From contig CATQJL010000223.1 in NCBI GenBank assembly GCA_958299035.1, forward strand, positions 7,367,753 through 7,431,752: a DNA stretch of 64,000 nt, written 5' to 3'. Positions within the stretch are counted from its first letter, which is position 1. Every line of letters starts with the position of its first letter. A model generated the notes under the pieces. That model was not told the DNA's origin. It did no database searches and worked only from the letters and a program-made list of their open reading frames with translations. Both the position numbers and the translations under genes were made by a program. This document shows, in pieces, positions 9,101 through 17,763 of this stretch. This DNA is from Cylicocyclus nassatus (taxonomy: Eukaryota > Nematoda > Chromadorea > Rhabditida > Strongylidae).

Positions 9101-10418
9101 GAAAACCGAATTGGAGGAGCACATGAAGCGGACAAAAGAAGCTCTCTCGCGACAGATAGCTACCGCAGTGGCGATTAGAGAAGACTACGAACAACTCAAG
9201 GACGAACAAGTCTTCGAAGGGGATCCACGCGAGCAGCTGATTGTTGCCAGTAGACTACAACTCGCGGCAAAAGTGAGCAAAGAGCGTTACCTGGCGTTGT
9301 GCACGCGGTTTTCGCTGCTCAACAAATGCTACGCCCTTAGCCACGAGAAAGGCCAAGAAGAAAGTGATTACTACTGCGACTTCCGAGAGATGAGCGCACA
9401 AATGGAAGGAATAGAAAAGCTCATTAGAAGGATCGAAAGGCGACGCCAAATCGCGGAGGGCAACCTTCGCTCTACAGCGAATAGGAAAGAGGAAGTGGAC
9501 AAGAGGATAATGCGGATCGTTCAAGACAAGTTGGCCCAGCGTGACCAGGAGATTTTCCTTCTGAAACGTAAAATCGCCAGTCTAACTCATGAGGAACGCA
9601 GTTCCAATCGCAGCACTAGTTTCGGATGTCAAGTTCGCCCCGATCTTTCTAGCGCTGCAGCGCAAACAGAAGTCCCCAAAGCAGACGATGTCGAGCAGGC
9701 TGCAGTTGGAGAAGAAGACGAAGACGACGAGATGGACGTATCTTGTGAACAGGACAACTCACTCGTCTTGCTGGATAAAGACAGCGCAAACGACGAACCT
9801 ATGGACGATGACCAGTACTTGGGACATCTCATACACGAAACTGAATCTAGCCAGGAGAACGAATGTCCGCCAAGAAAGGAAGATGAGAAGGAGGAACGAA
9901 TCAAAGAAAAACAAGAAGACTGCCGGGCTCTTTTGGAACAAATCGATCAGCTGGAACAAGCTATGAGAGTCTTCCCCTACCGAATGTACGGCGAGGTACC
10001 GCGCGGAACCCACGTACTTCTCTTTTGTGCGTTCTGTAAAGCGCGTGACAACCACTACTCCGATTCCTGTCCATACGTAAGAGCCGGCAATGACCGCTAC
10101 GAACAAGTCAGGCGCGAGAACTTATGCCCACGCTGCCTCGGATCCTGCCCACCAGGACAATGCCAGTTCCGAAGAAGGCCGTGTTTTTACTGCGAGAGGA
10201 TCAGGTGCACTAAGGCCGCAAGGCTCATACCTCGCGATTCGGGCCACCACAAAGCCCTGTGCACAGTGCCAGATAAGAAGGAAACGCTCAGGCAATGGAT
10301 TAACGAGCTGAAGCAGCAGTATATCGGGCTCAGAAGAGAGATTGTCAATATGAAGGAAGCCAACGCCGAGGCCCGAGTGTCGCCAAAGGCGACTTTCAGA
10401 TCGCAGGAGGGCAAGTAG
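6105..10418 (+). CDS. BEL/Pao RNase H and integrase, fused in frame to a third domain
   Basis: A single open frame of 1,437 codons. The first codon is GTG and is not a real start, because the frame is the continuation of pol after a frame break. The connection and RNase H region contain AAFADAS (about 6420-6440) and FTDSE (about 6643-6657). The integrase zinc-binding HH-CC region (HYQGHPGIGH, CVECQRY) spans about 7422-7545. The core has its catalytic acidic residues in LDYFG (about 7630), SDNAP (about 7820) and GFYERLIK (about 7970). A DUF5641-like tail (HSWRIGRI) follows at about 8440. The frame continues past the KYNLRPRE motif (about 8637) without a stop into the third domain described separately, and terminates 41 nt inside the 3' LTR. 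Confidence 0.85.
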   Translation: MLGIQWNSLTDQLIVSCRITTPTVITKRTVTSAIASIYDPMGWMLPLMHKSKVFLQSLWKDKLDWDTAITGVRSDEWQQICQEMQGFSKEVPRFLARKHTEVDIAAFADASTEAIATCIYLKTKNSTHLLLAKGKLPSLKYQVTIPKSELNAITLAMRVINSAVTQLHSIVAIRNVYLFTDSEIVCNWIKGKTHREAGIMVVNRLKEIVEINDHLTSKGIEIHFGYVPTDQNPADCGTRGLHKEQLKEHYWWTGPSFIKGSPKDWIADYKLFQINKEQNEDTCQKTDSVLINQAETRVIQGTQNDDILECLKGRPYIVIKRITATALRFLKVMLWRRNQRLGSNLQFSPLLSKYTIHPGEELHGEEITVAEIVIIRVHQRTFCTPTVLKSVPQLNIKQDEEGLLRCYGRMGRSCLDDTAKTPYIILQNSWLSEAIIREKHYQGHPGIGHTIALVRHKFWIPKLRAQVTRLIRRCVECQRYNDRPYKYPNQTDLPQVRVQQSSPFQHVGLDYFGPLTVKAQENITSKCYGAIITCMVTRLIHLDVVSELSTTAFLNMLRRFFGRRGVPKTITSDNAPTFLLGEEILADCIKNLQNDATISREMSNREIEWKHITPFAPWQGGFYERLIKTVKQSLYKTLKNSTPTFEEMSTTLVEIEALLNTRPLVYMSSDSCNETIIRPIDFVQNKIILDYPFDMVNLHDEDPPYLSSEEQLALRTKSQTIQALESSYRSTNKFWNLWQTQYLTALREKHKLQVGNNKSISRPRKDDCVLITDPVQPRHSWRIGRIIELLKSRDGQEREAVVILPSKKQIRRPVNLLVPLELEDRTAEESEQTREQTQKEPSNCKYNLRPREREQHSRESSTSNLRLSPLITLCATILCMSSLSQQVLLSKASTTTIELPLLLSKTRTSFYAHNTFEYIWVQTRGAWLSRNTFPTTSCPNRYTLTQVIKKAYIRNKCSETSWNFIYTIHSKFILSNFSMSFGRMDDDVRRLAIISDSHSKTELEEHMKRTKEALSRQIATAVAIREDYEQLKDEQVFEGDPREQLIVASRLQLAAKVSKERYLALCTRFSLLNKCYALSHEKGQEESDYYCDFREMSAQMEGIEKLIRRIERRRQIAEGNLRSTANRKEEVDKRIMRIVQDKLAQRDQEIFLLKRKIASLTHEERSSNRSTSFGCQVRPDLSSAAAQTEVPKADDVEQAAVGEEDEDDEMDVSCEQDNSLVLLDKDSANDEPMDDDQYLGHLIHETESSQENECPPRKEDEKEERIKEKQEDCRALLEQIDQLEQAMRVFPYRMYGEVPRGTHVLLFCAFCKARDNHYSDSCPYVRAGNDRYEQVRRENLCPRCLGSCPPGQCQFRRRPCFYCERIRCTKAARLIPRDSGHHKALCTVPDKKETLRQWINELKQQYIGLRREIVNMKEANAEARVSPKATFRSQEGK
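9039..10418 (+). CDS. BEL/Pao third ORF: coiled-coil protein with gag-like zinc-knuckle array (459 aa from ATG 9039)
   Basis: In frame with integrase, but from an ATG at 9039 that immediately follows a good 3' splice-site match, ATTTCAG (9031-9037), so a spliced subgenomic mRNA is plausible. Predicted features: charged coiled-coil stretches at about residues 20-50, 105-185, 280-310 and 412-442; an acidic block at 225-256 (GEEDEDDEMD); and a cysteine array at 330-408 with C330, C333, H339, C344, then C363, C366, C370, C375, then C382, C385, H403/H404 and C408. The order and spacing echo the zinc-knuckle array of the same element's gag (4150-4330). The position is where some nematode BEL elements carry an env-like gene, but no fusion-protein features are seen; only a short hydrophobic stretch (about 8705-8770) might be an env remnant. 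Function unknown; nucleic-acid binding is an inference. Confidence 0.7.
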   Translation: MSFGRMDDDVRRLAIISDSHSKTELEEHMKRTKEALSRQIATAVAIREDYEQLKDEQVFEGDPREQLIVASRLQLAAKVSKERYLALCTRFSLLNKCYALSHEKGQEESDYYCDFREMSAQMEGIEKLIRRIERRRQIAEGNLRSTANRKEEVDKRIMRIVQDKLAQRDQEIFLLKRKIASLTHEERSSNRSTSFGCQVRPDLSSAAAQTEVPKADDVEQAAVGEEDEDDEMDVSCEQDNSLVLLDKDSANDEPMDDDQYLGHLIHETESSQENECPPRKEDEKEERIKEKQEDCRALLEQIDQLEQAMRVFPYRMYGEVPRGTHVLLFCAFCKARDNHYSDSCPYVRAGNDRYEQVRRENLCPRCLGSCPPGQCQFRRRPCFYCERIRCTKAARLIPRDSGHHKALCTVPDKKETLRQWINELKQQYIGLRREIVNMKEANAEARVSPKATFRSQEGK

Positions 10419-10707
10419 AACAAACCGCGGACTATGGACTCCGCGGGCTATATAAGGAGGCGCCGCCGCCGAGGAACAGATCGCGGATAGGAACGAGACA
10501 AGTACAAGTTTTGATAACGAGTGATCTCACCTGTTGTGATTGTATTTAAATGTTATTTAAGAAATCCATTACTACACAATCGTTTCGTTGTTATTGTTAT
10601 AGCGTTGTTATTGTTATAGCTGTTTTAAAGAGTTTAATTACCCAAGTTTGAGGTACCATCCCGCGTGGCACTCAGACCGACCTACCGCTAAGCCAACCTT
10701 TGCTTTA
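10378..10707 (+). repeat. 3' LTR of the BEL/Pao element
   Basis: 330-bp direct repeat of 2640-2974. It contains the last 13 codons and stop (TAG 10416-10418) of the long open frame. No clear polypurine tract precedes it; the purine-rich bits upstream (about 10332-10360) do not abut the LTR. Confidence 0.95.
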
Positions 10708-10712
10708 AGGTC

Positions 10713-11191
10713 AGTCTAAACGATGGTTTCTGGTACTTCACCACAACGTGTCCAGAACACACTTGAGTATGTAAAGGACTCATCCGTTTACGTTGTTGCG
10801 AGTGTTATTTTCGCAAGCGCTTGATGCTGCTCTTATCACACTTGAATTGCATTTTTATGGTATGATAGTTCACACCACATGGTCTCGCTGGTTTGTAATG
10901 ACTAAAGCTAGCTTGTCGTAGAAAGTGTCTCCTTTTTCATCAAGTAAACTGAAAAAATTACTTGTTTTTCTAAAAAATAGCATTATTAAGGATTTTCTGA
11001 TTTGACAGCAAGATCCTCAACAGTTTGAACATCTCTTCTTAACATCCTCTTGAGCACGGAAAGGCAAGCATAATACATTGCGCCTATTTGACCTTATGAA
11101 AGAATGTTTAGAAATCAGCTGGCTGTAATTGGTCCCTTCATTTCTTTTTGCTCAGCGATAATTTCTGATCTACCATTTTCTACTTACAGAG
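10713..11191 (+). other. Upstream region of the secreted-protein gene
   Basis: About 480 bp between the retrotransposon and the start codon at 11192. No ORF is supported. It ends with the acceptor-like TTTCTACTTACAG (ending 11189), a candidate spliced-leader trans-splice site two bases before the ATG. Promoter elements could not be identified. Confidence 0.4.
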
Positions 11192-13193
11192 ATGAAGAGC
11201 CCTTCACAAAGTTGCTTGTTGTTATTAGCATTTGCGGGCATCTGCAATGCTTCGCTTATTTCTATTTCTGCAAGAGAAATGAGCAAAAACGTTGTACCAC
11301 CAGCAAAATACGATTACGAAGCGTGCCTGGACAACATCTTTGATAATGCTCAGGTTCGGCGCTGACCTCTTATTCCCTCAAGTATCCAATAAAACTTTGT
11401 TTCAGCTGATCTTCAACAAAAATCTTGGACTTGATTCAGCACTGAATTGGAAAAATGCCACAGGACTTGCCGAGCAAGTTCACCAGATCATCGACAAGGG
11501 TGTGGATAGCTTTATACAAGTGTGCAAGTAAGTTGTTCGGTCCGTAGGTCGTGTATTAAAAATTCAAAAAATTGTTCCAAAATTGTTCAAACTGTTCCAA
11601 CTAATGTTTTTTGTCACGCGAAAAACGTTCTAATTTATTATGCAGATGAAAGATTCGATAAAACTTGAAACTTCGATATAAAAATCCCCGAAAATTACTA
11701 CTACTACTACTGCTACTCATACTCGCAGATACCAACTACCAAAATTTTTTGAGAAGAGTAAGTGTAAGTATAGGTGCAAATTAATCAAAAGTATCTTCCA
11801 AGCTAGCAGAATTTGGAAAGATCCGATTTACTTGTTCCCATTTATCATTTATGTCCCAGTATTATCTAAGCTAGCAAAATTCGGAAAGATACATCTCCCT
11901 GTTTCTATTTATCAGCTTGTATCTACAGGATATGTCAATATGATTTTTGCGTAAAATGATAAATAAAGTGCGTAATTTTTTTCATCACAAGCTACCCTTT
12001 GATTAAACTAGATTGGCGACTGGGAGGCGGGTTTCGTGACCTAATTAAGGCTAGAGAATGATTAGAGAGCACTTTCGCGAGGGAGACGCAGATTGCGTCG
12101 CGGGAGAGAGCGGCCACCTTCCAGCCGCCAATCATTGAATGGTATATCAACTCGGGTGAATAAAATCAGAAAAAATATGTTTATCATGTTTTACGTTTCA
12201 AGTTCTCAACGCAAGACTTACGGTCCAACCCAATGAATACATTAATTTAGTGCCCGTCAAGCCTATGCTTATCAGCTTGGTAACACCTATCCCTTTTGCC
12301 TAAATCGCTTCTACCTCCTCAATCGTGATGCTACACCCTTCACTGATGCTGTCACCTACGTCCACATGTATAAACATCTGGAATTTATTTGCAGCACGGG
12401 ATTCGATGGTTTGCTAATCTCACTGTTTGAGCTAGAAGAGTTCATTTATGCTTTCAGTATATCAAATGAATCTTCCATGCATCATCACCGCTGAACACAC
12501 AGATGGAACCCTATACCAAGCATGTTTCTACAAATTTCAGCAAATAGTGCAAAATAATCCTTATCGATATTGCGAGTGAGTTTAGAACTTTCTAGATTGA
12601 GAAAATTCTGAAAGTTTTAGAAATATAGTGCCAAATTTTGTAAAAAAAATTGCAACTATGTCATTTCTTAGAAGTTTTGGACCAGTTACTTATTCCAATA
12701 TTTTATCTATCAAATTCTCAAGGGTAGTAAATTCAGATACAAAAAACATTTCTCGACTAAGTTAAAAATGGTTTCAAATAAAGTGATGCAAAGATTTTCC
12801 TTCTATAACATTTTTAGAGCCAGTGAGTCGTTTGTGCTGTGCGTCAGGGATTTCTTTACCGAACATTGTGGTGCTCCGGTAAGCCTTTAATATTTTATTT
12901 TGAGCTTTCCTTTAAGTTGATCTTACTATAGGAAATCTGTTTTTGTCTCATTCCCGACATATTTTGCCTGAAAATCGAACTACAATGATAAAAACGCATG
13001 ATGCTCATTTGGTTCTACATATAAAATTTTTTTCCAGTCTACTCGTACAAATACTCTTTTCTTTCTTTATGTTTGCATTGAATGTGTGCTTCATTCGAAA
13101 GTGTTAAATTACTTCGGTTTGCAGACTGGATGGGTGCAATGCGAAAAGGAACGCATTGGATTCGCTTACGATTGTCCAGGACTCAGTTGCTAA
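11192..13193 (+). CDS. Secreted cysteine-rich protein, six exons, 229 aa
   Basis: Assembled from splice sites and continuous frame: exons 11192-11353, 11406-11527, 12251-12408, 12458-12575, 12818-12878 and 13125-13193 (690 nt with stop). All introns are GT-AG; three are short or moderate (52, 49, 242 nt) and two longer (723, 246 nt). Residues 1-20 form a signal peptide with a leucine-rich core (CLLLLAFAGIC). The mature chain has 12 cysteines, suggesting six disulfides, and an N-glycosylation motif (NAT) in exon 2. No transmembrane segment follows. AATAAA at 13221-13226 is a likely polyadenylation signal. The cysteine spacing (FICSTGFD, CIITAEH, YQACF) recalls nematode secreted families such as DUF19/T20D4.11-like proteins, but I do not firmly recognise it; function unknown. 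Confidence 0.85.
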
Positions 13194-13220
13194 GATCTTG
13201 TTGTACTTTGCAATATATAC

Positions 13221-13226
13221 AATAAA
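13221..13226 (+). terminator. Polyadenylation signal of the secreted-protein gene
   Basis: AATAAA 28 bases after the stop codon at 13191-13193, followed by a T-rich run. Typical spacing for nematode 3' UTRs. Confidence 0.65.
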
Positions 13227-13580
13227 TTTTTTTGCCGTTGAATACATATAACCAAGGAGCTTTTGGTACTGATGACCATCTGAAACCAGGCGATCCCCGA
13301 ACTTGAAAAAAAGGAACCTAACTCATTACCAGTTTTAATCAGAATTACAACGTCATTCTATACATAGCTGTGAGTTTTTCACAGGTCGTTAATATAAATA
13401 TGACGAGCCAGGTGCAAATAACAAATGTGCTATTATAGCACTCTACATTTCTCCATACATAAACCCATACAAAGTGTTTAATAAATGATAGCGTTTTCGG
13501 TAACTTAATGGACGAAAGATTACACCCGAACAAATTGCTTATCGCGTGTACTTATGAATAAAAAGCCTAGACTGATATTG

Positions 13581-14112
13581 TTAGGTTGGCCAAAAATAAT
13601 TTCGTTTTAGCGTGGAAATCTCTACAAAAACTTTACGTCTGATTTTTACCTATAATTTTGTGTAGGGAGGTAGTTTCAAGTTTCTTCTATCATATGTCAA
13701 GTATTCAGGATCCTCTATTATCAGTAAGGGACACTTATGCCCCTACATAATAAAATTTCGAAATCTGAAATCTGCGACTTTCTAGGCTTCGTTTCCATGC
13801 TATAATGGATAGAGAGAACAGTAACTTGGCATCTGGATACAAACAAGTTTTTCTATTTGACGAATAATATCAAAAATTGTAATATGAAAATATGAAAATT
13901 CGAGATTTTGTGACCAAATACAAGATTTTATCACGTTCGCACATTATAAGAAAACTGTGGTTTTTCACTTATTTGCACCATACTCAAACAATTTTATGAT
14001 CCAATTTTCATTAAAGTTCTCTTTCCAGAGGTGTTCAACACTGGACAAGAATTTGTCTGCGGCATTTTTGACAGCCGCAAAAGCGACAAAAAGTATTTAT
14101 TAGCCAACCTAA
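13581..14112. mobile_element. Mariner-type MITE or deleted mariner, about 530 bp
   Basis: Starts TTAGGTTGGCC and ends GGCTAATA-like inverted, closing with GCCAACCTAA. The TTAGGTTGGC end is typical of mariner elements. No intact transposase frame is visible inside; short minus-strand frames (13533-13345, 14232-14035) partly overlap the terminal repeat and are not genes. Confidence 0.7.
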
Positions 14113-14503
14113 TCTATAATATTTACAACAGAACCTCTCATATTCAACAGCAAGAAATCTCCTTTGTACTTGTGAGAAACGAATATCATTGTAAAATTTG
14201 ATTCTTCCAATTCTCAACCTGCTTGATAACAAACAAAAAGATGAAAACTGCTGTTTTATTTTTTCGTGTCGATTCGAACGACCTAGACGATGTGTACAAA
14301 AACCCTACGTTACCTGTATGTTATCTGTAATGTTATATTATGTTATCTGTAAGATGATGAGTATAAGATGATATATATATATATATGTGAGATATGTAAG
14401 ATTATCCTTTATGTTATGTTTATGTTATGTAAGATGAGTGTACACACCAAAGATCACGTATGGGAGCCACTTGGACAAGGCATTGCTGAGTACGTGCAGG
14501 CAT
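14113..14503. other. No gene seen; AT-repeat stretch
   Basis: Low-complexity sequence around 14325-14440 with repeated GTTATRT and a short (TA)n run near 14370-14388. Nothing else is supported. Confidence 0.5.
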
Positions 14504-14574
14504 GGGGGTATAGCTCAGGGGTAGAGCGCTCGCTTTGCATGCGAGAAGTCTGGGGTTCGATTCCCCATACCTCC
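14504..14574 (+). tRNA. tRNA-Ala (anticodon UGC), second copy
   Basis: The same 71-nt sequence as 1790-1860 but on the plus strand: acceptor GGGGGTA/TACCTCC, anticodon loop TTTGCAT, B box GGTTCGATTCC. The flanks differ, apart from a CCA-like base after the end, so this is a dispersed duplicate rather than part of a larger recent duplication. Confidence 0.96.
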
Positions 14575-15004
14575 AGACGAGTTTTTGCGCCACTGTGATT
14601 CATTTTCTATGAAAGGAACAACTTTTTTTGAACTGACTGTTTTAGCAGAGAAGTTTCTGAACGTATGCTCTTTGCAGTTTGCTTGTAGTGCCGACAATTG
14701 GTGTTTGTTTCCAACTATTTGTATTAGAAAATTTGCTTCATATACCCATGGAAATTTATTGAATTTTTCTCGTTGGAATCAAGTCTTCAATTGACTAAAG
14801 CATGCCATCTTCTTCTCTATTACTTCCTACCCTTTACTTTTTTCGCCTACTATATTTACCAATATTTTTTTGTATGTGTTCGGACAAAATATTTCATCAA
14901 GGTCGCAGCTTTGAAGATTCTATAGAAAGTAAAATGGATGTAAAAGCAATAGTACACCAAACAATTTCGACTGAACAAGTGATATCTCAAATGCAAAAGA
15001 AGTA
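14575..15004. other. Spacer between tRNA genes
   Basis: 430 bp without a supported gene. Short plus-strand frames at 14585-14794 and 14802-15005 have no recognisable features. Confidence 0.5.
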
Positions 15005-15075
15005 GGGGGCACCCGGATTTGAACCGGGGACCTCTTGATCTGCAGTCAAATGCTCTACCACTGAGCTATACCCCC
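15005..15075 (-). tRNA. tRNA-Cys (anticodon GCA)
   Basis: On the minus strand: acceptor GGGGGTA pairs with TGCCCCC (one T-G), D arm TAGCTCAGTGGTAGAGC, anticodon stem TTTGA/TCAAG with loop CTGCAGA giving GCA, and T arm CCCGG/CCGGG around TTCAAAT. The boxes are intact. Confidence 0.95.
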
Positions 15076-16405
15076 ACGTTTTCAAATGACGGAGAATCTC
15101 CTTGTGTGTACAGATGTGATCGCGTCCTCTCGCGAGCAAACAATCGATGTTGCGATAATTGTCGGAGAACCTTACGTTAGATCGATTCTTTGGCTATGAC
15201 TGTTCTTACTTGACAAGTTAGGACACTGACAATTTTGGATTTGCAATAATCACTTCGCTTAGACCTTTTGTTTTTCTAGGATTACCGTTTTTTGTCGAGA
15301 TGGCGATGGATCGATTAATAGATGACGACATTCATGGCGTGAGTCGTAAGCTAGCTGTGTACTTTTGCATTGTTTAATAATCCTACAATAATTATCCAAG
15401 TACTTGAAAGTTTCTACAGATTTGTAGGGACTTTCATTTTACATACTACTCCGGGATAGAATCAGAGATAACTTGCGTTTGATCTCGCAGTTTTCGTGAT
15501 GTTTCTATCAAAATAAGTTTACAATGGAGATTAAATACTGCAATGTTAAAAGTTGGAGCGATTTATTTATTCATTTATTTGAGAACACTTTGAGAAGAAG
15601 TAAGAATAAAGCAATGTAAAAGACAAAATAATTAGATTGAATAAATAAAAATTAAATAAATAAACTTCATCTACAAGTAGTACTCTACAGTATCACTAAG
15701 CACTTCCTCAGAAACTAGTGGTGATGGGGCAATGAGGAAGTCACATACTTGGTCTAGTTCTTAGCTCCAGAAACGGTAATGTGTAAAATTATCTAATTCA
15801 TAATTTAACATCATTGATTAACTACCACTACCTCCCTTAACTTATCACTCACCTTTTGTTCTATAACGAACAAATTTGAATAAATAATGACGGGGTTGTC
15901 TAGGTGCAACAGTTCAAATCAAGCTGTGAGGTAGCATTATGTATACGATAGAATCGTGAAGATACATTGATATGATACTGTTCGAGCCTATGTGTGGTGC
16001 AACTCAGGCAGTCACTCATTTTCAGCACACAGCAAGTTGTTATGCTTCAAGTTATATGGCTCCAACTACGGATTTTGTAAAAAATTACCTCGTAAAAAAC
16101 GTCCCATCGGGTTCATCGACCAGGCTAAAGAAAGCTGGAGTTTTTGTGATCGTTCAAGTAACAAACACGTGTGGTGCATTTTTATATGGCTTTTGCATGG
16201 ATCAAGAAATTTTCTGGGATGACATCAATTCTTAGAAATAATTCACGTAGGTCAGGCTAATAGTCTTTGTATCCTATAAACAAATTTATTTGAGATTTTA
16301 GTTATTCTAAAAAGTTGATGAAAGGGCATGCGATTATACAACATTTCATTGTGTGCTTTGATCCCAAAAATACAACTTCAAAGTAAGAGTATTTCTTGGT
16401 TCTCC
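15076..16405. other. Intergenic, AT-rich; no firm gene
   Basis: Contains a TTTATTTATTCATTTATT-type tract (15555-15580) and a matching A-rich tract (15640-15665). A possible first exon, ATG at 15301 followed by 13 codons to GGC and donor GTGAGT (15339), has no convincing continuation. Two overlapping plus-strand frames at 15972-16235 show no recognised domain. Confidence 0.35.
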
Positions 16406-17402
16406 TCAAATTATTCCCTCATTGCGACGTTGAGATCCTGTCACAATAACAACTTGATTTTTGAGATACTCTACGTCATCTCTTTGGCGTGAAAGTCTCA
16501 GCTGTTTTATACGAGCCAAACGATTTGGACATGGGCAATAGAAGCCATCGCGTCCATGAGCTCCAGGCTCTCCAGGACTTCCAACCACTCCGTCTGCTCC
16601 GGGCGTACCGGGCTTTCCTGCTGTACCCTCTGGTCCCGGCAATCCGGGAAGTCCTGGCGTTCCAAGGTTGCCCATATCTCCAGGAAATCCCAAAGCTCCC
16701 AGTGCTCCAGGTGCTCCAGCAGGACCAGGTATACCAATCCCTCGCTGCCCGAACTGTCCTTGTGGCCCGGATTCTCCTCTAAGTCCCGCTTCTCCCGGCA
16801 ATCCAGCATCACCTTCCATTCCAGGAAAGCCTACTAGTCCAGGCATTCCGTGAACTCCTAGCAGACCCGGCAATCCATCTGTTCCTGGTAGTCCAACAGG
16901 TCCATCGGGACCAGGAAATCCTGGCTGTCCTGCCGGACATGGGTAACAAATAGAAGGTCCAAAGTAGTTGAGAGAAATTCCGTCCAGTCCACGCATGCCA
17001 GGTTCGCCTGGCACGCCAGGCTCTCCATCGTATCCTGGCTGTCCTGGTGGGCCTTGTGCGCCTAGAGGGCAGAAATCGGGCACTGGAGCACAGTCGCACT
17101 CTGCTAATTTAGAATGTCGGGCGTGACGGCTTAAACAAGGAGGGTCTTGCTGCTTTCTCGTCACTCGATAGGTTGGACCCATCCTGTCCCAGGCTGTGTC
17201 GGCTATGCCCTGAATTTTTTTTCCACAAAATGTAGCAGCTGACTGCACTTAAGGAAGGACCTACCCTGAATTCTGAGAGTTGCTCGATTGTTTCGCCATA
17301 GAAGGTGCTAAGATCGTGCACAATACAGAAAATCAGTAATATACATATTAGCATTGCAAGCGTCGCACTGGCCAATGCAGCAGCGATCATTGGTGTGTTC
17401 AT
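16406..17402 (-). CDS. Nematode cuticle collagen, two exons, 313 aa
   Basis: Exon 1 is 17402-17265 and exon 2 is 17209-16406, separated by a 55-nt intron (donor GTAGGT, acceptor ATTCAG). The N-terminal 46 residues have a hydrophobic signal-anchor (LAMLICILLIFCIVHD) and the collagen N-domain pattern ending at LSEFR. It continues across the intron as GIADTAWDRM, then a furin-like RVTRKQ site. A CDCAPVPDFC cluster precedes the first Gly-X-Y block (about 10 triplets), an interruption with CYPC, then a long Gly-X-Y block of about 45 triplets with a few imperfections, then CPCP and a charged C-terminal tail of about 45 residues. Size and layout are typical of this family of exoskeleton collagens, which trimerise in the hypodermal secretory pathway and are disulfide- or tyrosine-crosslinked in the cuticle. 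Which member it is cannot be told. Confidence 0.95.
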
Positions 17403-17763
17403 TGTAAATAAGGGATTACCTCAAAATTTCGCCTACAGATAAGTTTTTTTTGAATCAAAAGAGATTTTTCATAAAATTACAAAAACCCAAATTATATATG
17501 GAGTGCACATAATTTCGAAAGAAAGGTGTGCTTCGGTGGTGTTCAAAAGTGCTGGAGATCAAATCAAAACCAAAAAACTCAAAAATCGTAATTTTGTTAG
17601 TTTTCTATGATTCTTAAAAGAGCTCAATGCATTCAAACAAACGGCGCAAATATCCTACTTTCTTACCGTGTTGAGGTAAATACAGAATTTTGAAAATTAA
17701 AATCAAAATTTTCAAAAAGAGTTTTCTATTTTCGGTAACTTTCAGGTTTTGGTTTCTAATATA
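17403..17763. other. Upstream region of the collagen gene
   Basis: AT-rich sequence that should hold the promoter of the minus-strand collagen gene. No TATA box or known site could be assigned. Confidence 0.4.

Larger units (their letters stand above)
2640..10707 (+). mobile_element. BEL/Pao LTR retrotransposon, 8.07 kb, with 5-bp target duplication
   Basis: Two near-identical LTRs bound the element and AGGTC is repeated immediately outside (2635-2639 and 10708-10712). Internal order is primer site, gag with zinc knuckles, aspartic protease, reverse transcriptase, RNase H, integrase and a third domain. That order (protease-RT-RNase H-integrase) and the Pao-type RT and DUF5641-like integrase tail identify BEL/Pao. 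The LTRs differ by about six substitutions and one 5-bp indel, so insertion is fairly recent, yet gag and the front of pol contain several frame breaks and an in-frame stop. The copy looks non-autonomous unless those are assembly errors. It landed about 480 bp upstream of the start codon of the secreted-protein gene at 11192. Confidence 0.95.

Noticed and set aside
15301..15339. Possible first exon ending in a GTGAGT donor
   Set aside because: Thirteen codons only and no downstream exon could be joined with confidence.
16489..16853. Three plus-strand open frames opposite the collagen gene
   Set aside because: They are shadows of Gly-X-Y codons, whose reverse complement is poor in stops. The minus strand has a complete collagen with intron and N-domain.
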